From the NCBI GenBank assembly GCA_019694335.1, contig JAIBCD010000027.1:1-40513 (forward strand): 40,513 bases of DNA, given 5' to 3'. The position numbers and the translations under genes are program-made. This DNA comes from Rhodospirillaceae bacterium. GTDB taxonomy: Bacteria; Pseudomonadota; Alphaproteobacteria; Rhodospirillales; Rhodospirillaceae. Below are positions 32,677-40,513 of this stretch, one piece after another. The notes below the pieces were generated by a model. The model had not been told where the DNA came from, ran no database searches, and worked only from the letters and a program-made list of their open reading frames with translations. The first letter of the stretch is position 1; each line of letters begins with the position of its first letter.

Positions 32677-33240
32677 TTAGTCTTTCTCCGGGGGTGAATT
32701 GCCGGCTCGGGTTACAACGCGGGCCTCCGTCCGATGTTGCAGGCGGGCGCCGAGTTTTCGCAGGGCGTTGCGCAAATCTTCCGACGCCACCTGCGCGGTG
32801 GCGGTGTCCACGGCCGGTGACGGGACGGGATCGGGCGCCGCGGCCGGGCCTTTGGCCGGACGCGGCGGCAAGGGGCCGTGGCTGGCTTCCAGCCGGGCGA
32901 CGGCGGCATAACCGAAGAACGCGTTCACGCGTGCGAGGATTTGCGGGGTCTTGAGCTGCAGCATGGCGGCGGCGGCGCTGGACGACACCCGCAACACCAG
33001 GGTGGCGGCGTCAGTGCGGCCGCCTTTTTTATACCTGGGCGGATATTTGACCTGCATCGGACAGGCGAAGGCGGCGAGGTCCGCGCCCACGATCTCCGGC
33101 CAGCGGGCGACGACCGCGGCGTCGGTGAAGCCGCGCTTGCCGAGCGCGGCGCGGGTCAGCCGGTCGGTAAGGCGCGATACCGCGAGCGGGCCTTTGGCGC
33201 GGCGCTCGGTTGGATCGGGTGCGGGTTTGGGGTTCGCCAC
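32677..33240 (-). CDS. DUF721/DciA-like protein
   Basis: A 187-residue protein of the DUF721 (DciA) family. DciA is the ancestral loader of the replicative helicase DnaB in bacteria lacking DnaC. The domain (about 15-110) has the typical ARWPEIVGADLAAFACPMQVKYPP and ATLVLRVSSSAAAAMLQLKTPQILARVNAFFGY. The remainder is a proline/alanine-rich linker and a short helical tail (ASEDLRNALRKLGARLQ). The start is a GTG at 33240 with AAGGA upstream; the longer frame runs into the divergent mutY region. A replication role by family is likely but not certain, since many DUF721 proteins are untested. Confidence 0.8.
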   Translation of the reverse strand: MANPKPAPDPTERRAKGPLAVSRLTDRLTRAALGKRGFTDAAVVARWPEIVGADLAAFACPMQVKYPPRYKKGGRTDAATLVLRVSSSAAAAMLQLKTPQILARVNAFFGYAAVARLEASHGPLPPRPAKGPAAAPDPVPSPAVDTATAQVASEDLRNALRKLGARLQHRTEARVVTRAGNSPPEKD

Positions 33241-33290
33241 AAAAAACGTCCTTGAACAGGGCGGCGTATATCCTACACGGTCGGGGCGCG

Positions 33291-34373
33291 ATGGCCCCCG
33301 CCCGAAAAACGAAAATTTCCGAAATTTCACCGCCCGAGCCGGCGGTTTTGCTGGCGTGGTACGACCATCATCGCCGGGTCATGCCGTGGCGCGCGCCGAC
33401 GGGAAAAAAATCCGACCCCTACGCCGTGTGGCTGTCGGAAATCATGTTGCAGCAGACCACCGTCACGGCGGTGAAACCCTATTTCGAGGCGTTCCTGGTG
33501 CGCTGGCCGACGGTGGCGGCGCTCGCGGCCGCGCCCAACGCCGAGGTCATGGCCGCCTGGGCGGGCCTCGGCTACTACGCCCGGGCGCGCAACCTGCACA
33601 AGTGCGCGGGCGTCGTGGCGGGCGGCGGCGGAAAATTCCCCGATACGGAAGCCGGGTTGTTGGAATTGCCCGGCGTCGGGCCGTATACGGCGGCGGCGAT
33701 CGCGGCCATCGCCTTCAATCAAAAGGCCACCGTGGTGGACGGCAATGTGGAGCGCGTCATGGCGCGGTTGTTCGCCGTCGCCGAACCGTTGCCCGCGAGC
33801 AAGCCCGTGCTCAGGGAGTTTGCGGCCACGCTCACGCCGGAAGAACGCCCGGGCGACTACGCCCAGGCGGTGATGGATCTCGGCGCCACCGTCTGCACGC
33901 CCACATCGCCCAAATGCCTGCTGTGCCCCTGGGCGGAGAACTGCCGCGCGCGCGCCGCCGGGATCGCGGAAACGCTGCCGCGCAAATCGCCCAAGGCCGT
34001 GAGCCCGCAGAAATACGGTACGGCCTTCTGGATGGAGCGCAAGGATGGATCGGTGTTCTTGCAACGGCGTCCCGCGCAAGGCTTGCTCGGCGGGATGATG
34101 GAAATTCCGTCCACGTCCTGGCGCACCAAGACCTGGACGGCGAAAGACGGGATCACAGCGGCGCCCGTGGCCGCGGATTGGCGGGAACTGGATGGCGTGG
34201 TGACCCACGTGTTCACGCACTTTCGGCTGGAGCTGACGGTGCTGGCCGCCCGTCTCGGCGCGAAGGCGGCGGCGAGTCTCGACGGAGAATGGGTGCCGCT
34301 GGAACGTCTTGGCGCCGCCGGGCTGCCCAGCGTCATGGCAAAAGTCGCCAAACACGCGCTCAAAAACCGCTAG
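33291..34373 (+). CDS. mutY: A/G-specific adenine glycosylase MutY
   Basis: A 360-residue DNA repair enzyme removing adenine opposite 8-oxoguanine. The catalytic glutamate is in [13 protein letters not shown]. The helix-hairpin-helix is [31 protein letters not shown], with its catalytic aspartate in VVDGN. The 4Fe-4S cluster ligands are C202, C209, C212 and C218 (CX6CX2CX5C). The C-terminal Nudix-like domain (about 235-350) recognises 8-oxoguanine and includes [11 protein letters not shown] and [10 protein letters not shown]. The ATG at 33291 gives the family N-terminus. It is divergent from the DUF721 gene across 50 bases. Confidence 0.95.
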   Translation: MAPARKTKISEISPPEPAVLLAWYDHHRRVMPWRAPTGKKSDPYAVWLSEIMLQQTTVTAVKPYFEAFLVRWPTVAALAAAPNAEVMAAWAGLGYYARARNLHKCAGVVAGGGGKFPDTEAGLLELPGVGPYTAAAIAAIAFNQKATVVDGNVERVMARLFAVAEPLPASKPVLREFAATLTPEERPGDYAQAVMDLGATVCTPTSPKCLLCPWAENCRARAAGIAETLPRKSPKAVSPQKYGTAFWMERKDGSVFLQRRPAQGLLGGMMEIPSTSWRTKTWTAKDGITAAPVAADWRELDGVVTHVFTHFRLELTVLAARLGAKAAASLDGEWVPLERLGAAGLPSVMAKVAKHALKNR

Positions 34374-34425
34374 ACCCCCGCTAAACACCCTATACTCTTG
34401 GTGTTTTCCACCTTCGAGGACGCGG

Positions 34426-36750
<2,325 letters not shown>

Positions 36751-36766
36751 CGGCTGTCCTCTCCGT

Positions 36767-36879
36767 TCTTGTCATTCTTGGCCCGTAGGGCCGAGAATCC
36801 AGGGGTATATGTTTTTTGGTTTTAAACCAGGAAACAAAAACCTCTGGATTCTCGCGGCTTCGCCGCAAGAATGACAAGA
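36767..36879. repeat. Nested composite palindrome: two repeat copies facing each other
   Basis: TCTTGTCATTCTT (36767-36779) is the exact inverted repeat of AAGAATGACAAGA (36867-36879). Inside them GAGAATCCAG (36793-36802) is the inverted repeat of CTGGATTCTC (36844-36853). Each half is one asymmetric copy of the palindrome family with its own small hairpin (GGCCC/GGGCC on the left, GCGGC/GCCGC on the right), and the two CCAGG ends face inward. Between them is a 41-base AT-rich spacer. The right end is 7 bases before the GIY-YIG start. Confidence 0.9.
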
Positions 36880-36886
36880 TAAGAAA

Positions 36887-37180
36887 ATGTCGAAAACTTA
36901 TTACGTCTACATTCTCGCCAGCGGTAAGAAGGGCACGCTTTACGTTGGCGTAACCAACGATCTCGCGCGTCGGATGCATGAGCACAAGGGCGGCCTCCTC
37001 GACAGTTTCGCGAAAAAGCATGGCGTGAAGAAGCTCGTCCATTTTGAATCCGGAGAGTCTGCCGAAGGGGCAATAGCGCGAGAGAAGTCCATCAAGCACT
37101 GGACGCGCGCCAAGAAACTCAACACCATCGAATCCGTCAACCCGCTATGGCGCGCTCTTTCGGAAGATTTCACCGCGTGA
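36887..37180 (+). CDS. GIY-YIG domain nuclease, single-domain
   Basis: A 97-residue protein consisting only of a GIY-YIG nuclease domain (the UPF0213/YhbQ-like class). The motif reads Y6-V-Y8 ... Y19-V-G21 (YYVYILAS, TLYVGVTNDLARRMHEHK), with the catalytic arginine pair R28-R29 and a metal-binding glutamate expected in the following helix (AIAREKSIKHWTRAKK). It ends in the typical ESVNPLWRALSEDF. The start ATG is 7 bases from the end of a nested palindromic repeat, with only a weak AAGA site. Its stop overlaps the next gene's start (TGATG). Such small proteins are abundant in alphaproteobacteria with unclear function. Confidence 0.88.
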   Translation: MSKTYYVYILASGKKGTLYVGVTNDLARRMHEHKGGLLDSFAKKHGVKKLVHFESGESAEGAIAREKSIKHWTRAKKLNTIESVNPLWRALSEDFTA

Positions 37181-38739
37181 TGTTTCGCATCATCTGTGCG
37201 TTGTTGTTGCTCGCGGCCTCGGCCCATGCCGAGACCGTGCTCCATCGCGGCAACCGCTACGAGCCGGCGACGCTCGATCCGCAAAAGACCAACACACAGT
37301 ACGAATCCGTCGTCATTTTCGATCTGTTCGAAGGGCTTTTGACGCCGGATGCGCAAGGGCACCCGGCCCTCGGCGTCGCGGACTCCTGGCAGGTCAGCGC
37401 CGACGGCACGCGCTATACCTTCCACCTGCGCCCGGGGCTGACCTGGTCCGACGGGACGGCCTTGGATGCGACCGCCGTGGTCGCCTCCTTCCGCCGGCTG
37501 ATGGCCCCCAAGACCGCCGCGCACTATGCGCAGCTGATGTACGTGCTCAAGAACGGCCGCGCGGTGAACACCGGCGCGGCGCCGGTTGAATCCCTGGGTG
37601 TCACCGCGCTCGACGCCGCCACGGTCCAGATCGACCTGGAGGCCGCGACCGCCTATTTCCCCGAGCTGCTCGCCAATAGTTTCGCGGTGATCGTACCGGC
37701 GGCCATCGCCGCCAACGACAACTGGACTCAGCCGGGCAATATCGTTTCCAACGGGCCGTTCACGCTCGAGGCCTGGAACCGCGAGGACCGCATCGTGCTG
37801 GCGCGCAATCCGCGCTTCCACGACGCGGCGGGCGTGAAACTCGACAAGGTGTTCCTCTATCCGATCGCCGATCCCAACACCGCGCTGGCGCGGTTCAAGT
37901 CGGGCGAGTTCGACATCAATATGGATTTCCCCGCCAGCCAGGCGGACCGCCTCAGGATCGAGATGCCCAAGGAAGCCCTGATCGACCCGGCGCTGATCAC
38001 CTATTACCTGGCCTTCAACACCGTCAAGCCCAAGTTCGCCGACAGGAACGTGCGCCGCGCGCTGTCGCTGGCGATCGACCGCGAGGCGATCACCGGCAAG
38101 GTTCTGCGGCGCGGCGAGCAGCCGGCGTTCAGCTTCGTGCCGCCGCCCACGGCCAACTACAAACCCGCGCCGGTGGACTTCGCCGCCTGGCCGGTGGAAC
38201 GGCGCCTGGCGGAAGCGCAAAAGCTGTTGGCCGCCGCCGGCTACGGGCCCGACAAACCGCTGCGCTTTGCGCTCAACTACACCACCAACCAGGACTATCG
38301 CCGCATGGCGGTGGTGCTGGCCGCGATGTGGAAGCGCGTCGGCGTGGAGGTCACGCTCCAGAATTTCGAGGGCAAGGTGCATTTCGCCAATCTGCGCCAG
38401 GGCGATTATGAGATGGGCTTGCTCGCCTGGGTCGCGGACGTGAACGACGCCGGCAACTTCCTCTATATCCTGCAATCGTCCACCGTCGGTTCCAACTACA
38501 GCCGCTATCGCAATCCGGCCTTCGACGCCCTCATGGATAAGGCGGCCGTCACCACCGACCTCGTGGCGCGCGCGGGTGTCCTGCGGGAGGCGGAAGCCAT
38601 CGCCATGGCGGACCAGCCGATCGCGCCGCTGTATTTCGCGGTCAACCGCAACCTGGTGCGCGCCCGCGTCAAGGGTTGGCTCCAGAACCCCACCGATGTA
38701 CACCCGAGCCGGTATCTTTCCGTGGAGGCTCCCCCGTGA
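37180..38739 (+). CDS. Peptide/oligopeptide ABC transporter substrate-binding protein
   Basis: A 519-residue periplasmic binding protein of the OppA/DppA family (SBP family 5). The signal peptide is MFRIICALLLLAASAHA. Family sequence includes EPATLDPQKTNTQYESVVIFDLFEGLLT, the central NGPFTLEAWNREDRIVLARNPRF, LAFNTVKPKFADRNVRRALSLAIDR, and MWKRVGVEVTLQNFE. The ATG at 37180 is preferred since it places the signal peptide first and overlaps the nuclease stop; an in-frame start at 37147 adds 11 residues. No permease or ATPase gene lies beside it, so it must use a system encoded elsewhere. Confidence 0.92.
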   Translation: MFRIICALLLLAASAHAETVLHRGNRYEPATLDPQKTNTQYESVVIFDLFEGLLTPDAQGHPALGVADSWQVSADGTRYTFHLRPGLTWSDGTALDATAVVASFRRLMAPKTAAHYAQLMYVLKNGRAVNTGAAPVESLGVTALDAATVQIDLEAATAYFPELLANSFAVIVPAAIAANDNWTQPGNIVSNGPFTLEAWNREDRIVLARNPRFHDAAGVKLDKVFLYPIADPNTALARFKSGEFDINMDFPASQADRLRIEMPKEALIDPALITYYLAFNTVKPKFADRNVRRALSLAIDREAITGKVLRRGEQPAFSFVPPPTANYKPAPVDFAAWPVERRLAEAQKLLAAAGYGPDKPLRFALNYTTNQDYRRMAVVLAAMWKRVGVEVTLQNFEGKVHFANLRQGDYEMGLLAWVADVNDAGNFLYILQSSTVGSNYSRYRNPAFDALMDKAAVTTDLVARAGVLREAEAIAMADQPIAPLYFAVNRNLVRARVKGWLQNPTDVHPSRYLSVEAPP

Positions 38740-39737
38740 CTTCAGCGCGTGACACATTCAGGGCTTATGTGGTCGATCAGGTCGACGGCAAATACACCGG
38801 CGGCTTTCGCGATCTCACGCTTAAGGACTTGCCGCTCGAGAAGGTACTGGTGGACGTGTCGCATTCCAGCCTGAATTACAAGGACGGGCTCGCGGTCACC
38901 GGCAAGGGCAAGATCGTCAGCAAGTTTCCGATGGTGTGCGGCATCGATCTCGCCGGCACGGTCGCGGAGTCCGACGATCCGCGTTTCAAGAAAGGCGATA
39001 AGGTGGCGGCGCTCGGCGCCGGGCAGTCGGAATGGCTGTGGGGCGGTTATTCCCAGCGCATGCGGGTGAAGCCCGAGATCCTCACCAAGATCCCCGCGCC
39101 CTACACGCCGGAACTCGCGATGGCGATCGGCACCGCCGGCTACACCGCGATGATCGCGGTCATGGGCCTCGAACACGAAGGCATCACGCCGGACAAAGGC
39201 GAGGTCGTGGTGACCGGTGCTGGCGGCGGCGTGGGGTCCATCAGCGTCGCGCTGCTCGCGAAGCTTGGCTACAAGGTCGTCGCCTCCACGGGCCGCGCCG
39301 ACACGCACGATTACCTGCGGGCGCTGGGTGCTGCGGACTTCATCGCCCGCGCCGATCTCGACCGCCCGAGCAAGCCCTTGGAAAAAGCCCGCTGGGCGGG
39401 TGCCGTGGACAGCGTCGGATCCAAGACCCTCGCCACCATTCTCGCGCAGACGCAGCAGGAAGGCGCGGTGGCGGCCTGCGGCCTCGCGGGCGGCGCGGAT
39501 CTGCCCGTGACCGTGATGCCGTTCATCCTGCGCGCGGTGAAGCTGATCGGCGTCAACTACCTGCCGGTGTCGGAGGCCAAGAGGGATGAGGCCTGGGCGC
39601 GGCTCGCGCGCGATCTCGAACCCGCCAAGCTCGCCAGCATGACCAGGACCGAACCGCTATCCAAGATCGAACAACTCGCGGACGCAATCCTAAAAGGCGC
39701 CACGCGCGGGCGCACCATCATCGACGTCAACGCTTAG
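38736..39737 (+). CDS. MDR-family oxidoreductase (AcuI/YhdH acryloyl-CoA reductase type)
   Basis: A 333-residue medium-chain dehydrogenase/reductase of the YhdH/AcuI type, which reduces acryloyl-CoA to propionyl-CoA with NADPH. The segment SSLNYKDGLAVTGKGKIVSKFPMVCGIDLAGTV and VTGAGGGVGSISVALLAKLGYKVVASTGR (dinucleotide fold) are family-typical. There are no zinc ligands, as expected for the quinone-oxidoreductase branch. The GTG at 38736 overlaps the previous stop (GTGA), with GGAGG upstream. Acryloyl-CoA is the family's best-known substrate, which would protect against a reactive metabolite; the exact substrate is unproven here. It ends 4 bases into the convergent small membrane protein gene. 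Confidence 0.88.
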   Translation: MTSARDTFRAYVVDQVDGKYTGGFRDLTLKDLPLEKVLVDVSHSSLNYKDGLAVTGKGKIVSKFPMVCGIDLAGTVAESDDPRFKKGDKVAALGAGQSEWLWGGYSQRMRVKPEILTKIPAPYTPELAMAIGTAGYTAMIAVMGLEHEGITPDKGEVVVTGAGGGVGSISVALLAKLGYKVVASTGRADTHDYLRALGAADFIARADLDRPSKPLEKARWAGAVDSVGSKTLATILAQTQQEGAVAACGLAGGADLPVTVMPFILRAVKLIGVNYLPVSEAKRDEAWARLARDLEPAKLASMTRTEPLSKIEQLADAILKGATRGRTIIDVNA

Positions 39738-39940
39738 GCTTCAGCCTCTTCGGCGGTCACCTCTTCCACCGGCGCCGGGAGGGGCTTCAGGAGCCAAAGC
39801 ACGATCACCGTCACCGGCAGCAGCGCGCCGGCCAGGCCCCAGGCCATGGGGTTGCGGTTGCGGGCAATGGCCCAATGCTGGCCGAGGAAGGCACCGGCGG
39901 CGATGCCGACGATGAGGGCCGCGGTATCAATGACGTTCAT
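39734..39940 (-). CDS. Small two-helix membrane protein
   Basis: A 68-residue protein with two predicted membrane helices (AALIVGIAAGAFLGQHWAIA and MAWGLAGALLPVTVIVLWLL) and an acidic tail PVEEVTAEEAEA. I recognise no named family. AGGTGTGCG precedes the ATG. Its stop codon overlaps the stop region of the convergent reductase gene by 4 bases, so one terminator may serve both. Confidence 0.65.
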   Translation of the reverse strand: MNVIDTAALIVGIAAGAFLGQHWAIARNRNPMAWGLAGALLPVTVIVLWLLKPLPAPVEEVTAEEAEA

Positions 39941-39980
39941 CGCACACCTCGCGGAACCATGGCGTCGCGACTATAGCAGA

Positions 39981-40394
39981 CTAGCGCCTGAGCGTGGCGA
40001 ACCGCGCATCCCGTAAAATCTTGGCGTCCAGTTTCCAGTCGGCATAGCCGCGCGCGATGATATTGAAGTAGCCGAGCTCCGGCGGTGCTTTTTCGCCGCC
40101 GTTCATGACATAGACCATGGCCTCGCCCGGTCCCTGATCGCTCTCCACCGTCACCGCGAGCTTGCGGTAAAGCTTGGGTACGTCCTCATAGCGGTCGAGC
40201 GCCAGTTCGCAGGCGGGCGTCAGTTCATAGAGCACGCCGGTGACGGCGCCCTTGGGGTCTTTGACGATATCGGCGAACTGCTTGAACACCAGCTTGTAGC
40301 CGGCGAGGCGCGCGACACCGATCGCGCGCGCCCGCGGCGCATGACGCTTGATGTTGCGCTGATTCACATTGGCGCCATAGGCGAAGTAGAGCAT
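39981..40394 (-). CDS. Gamma-glutamylcyclotransferase/AIG2-like protein
   Basis: A 137-residue protein of the gamma-glutamylcyclotransferase (GGCT/AIG2-like) fold. The N-terminal substrate-binding motif is YFAYGANVN, and the conserved region VTGVLYELTPACELALDRYEDVPKLYRK contains the glutamate in RYED that could act as the catalytic acid. Family members form 5-oxoproline from gamma-glutamyl amino acids, but many bacterial members are untested. The length is normal. It lies 40 bases upstream of the small membrane protein gene on the same strand. The 53-bp tandem repeat starts 20 bases upstream of its start codon, so it overlaps the expected promoter region. Confidence 0.85.
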   Translation of the reverse strand: MLYFAYGANVNQRNIKRHAPRARAIGVARLAGYKLVFKQFADIVKDPKGAVTGVLYELTPACELALDRYEDVPKLYRKLAVTVESDQGPGEAMVYVMNGGEKAPPELGYFNIIARGYADWKLDAKILRDARFATLRR

Positions 40395-40413
40395 CCGGCG
40401 AGGATAGCGAAAA

Positions 40414-40513
40414 ACAAAAGCGGCGGGTCATTTTCCGATGGCCCACGCGGCTCCGCCGCCCAAAAGACAAAAGCGGCGGGTCATTTTCCGATGGCCCACG
40501 CGGCTCCGCCGCC
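40414..40513. repeat. 53-bp-period tandem repeat at the window edge
   Basis: A 47-base unit at 40414-40460 repeats exactly at 40467-40513, where the window ends; a 6-base spacer CAAAAG separates them. Each unit begins ACAAAAGCGGCGGG and ends CTCCGCCGCC, so GCGGCGG and CCGCCGC can pair around a 26-base loop. The array may continue beyond the window. The unit is too long and the spacer too short for CRISPR. Confidence 0.85.

Noticed and set aside
40414-40513. Possible CRISPR array
   Set aside because: The repeat is 47 bases with a 6-base spacer, so spacer and repeat sizes do not fit, and no cas genes are in the window.

Overview
The window looks like a piece of an alphaproteobacterial chromosome, of a Rhodospirillales or Micropepsis-like type; I cannot place it to genus. 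The reasons are: high GC throughout; an F0-only ATP synthase operon in the order atpI-atpB-atpE-atpF'-atpF with two different b subunits; a split glycine decarboxylase (gcvPA/gcvPB); a thrB-rnhA pair; an MlaEFD-type lipid transporter; and dispersed short palindromes of the GTCATCCTCGGG...CCCGAGGATCCAGG kind that are typical of intergenic DNA in this class. Nearly all genes are chromosomal housekeeping genes packed into operons with ATGA, TGATG or GTGA stop/start overlaps.

Layout. 1-1541: end of a spermidine/putrescine-type ABC transporter (two permeases, the first cut by the window edge). 1525-4828: small secreted protein, Nudix hydrolase, 2Fe-2S ferredoxin, lipid A-type acyltransferase, and a divergent GT4 glycosyltransferase. 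4889-10346: a six-gene run joining a GAF/SpoIIE-phosphatase/anti-sigma-kinase fusion, a STAS protein, and the MlaE-MlaF-MlaD-lipoprotein lipid transporter. 10638-13300: threonine synthase and an M16 peptidase. 13364-15560 (minus): YqgE, RNase HI, homoserine kinase. 15739-16266: lipoprotein. 16467-21210: tandem glycine riboswitch controlling gcvT-gcvH-gcvPA-gcvPB. 21299-23837 (minus): F0 operon with a clear promoter. 24083-26338 (minus): a lower-GC KAP-family NTPase that looks acquired. 26348-29992 (minus): a diverged copy of the end of smc, a perfect parS site, then smc itself. 30111-33240 (minus): two DsbA-like proteins, a MipA/OmpV-like porin, and a DUF721/DciA-like protein. 33291-36750: MutY and a MaeB-type malic enzyme. 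36767-39737: a nested palindromic repeat, a GIY-YIG nuclease, a peptide-binding protein and an AcuI-like reductase. 39734-40394 (minus): a small membrane protein and a gamma-glutamylcyclotransferase-like protein. The window ends inside a 53-bp-period tandem repeat.

Ways the genes may work together. The phosphatase and STAS genes immediately precede the lipid transporter genes on the same strand, so a phospho-switch may control outer-membrane lipid traffic. thrC and thrB are near each other but not in one operon. The glycine cleavage operon is switched on by its substrate. The parS site beside smc fits ParB-dependent SMC loading and suggests that this region lies in the origin-proximal part of the chromosome. 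The best candidates for something undescribed are the phosphatase-STAS-Mla operon, the palindrome/GIY-YIG unit, and the KAP/parS/smc junction. All coordinates, motifs and residue numbers were read by eye; no homology search was run.
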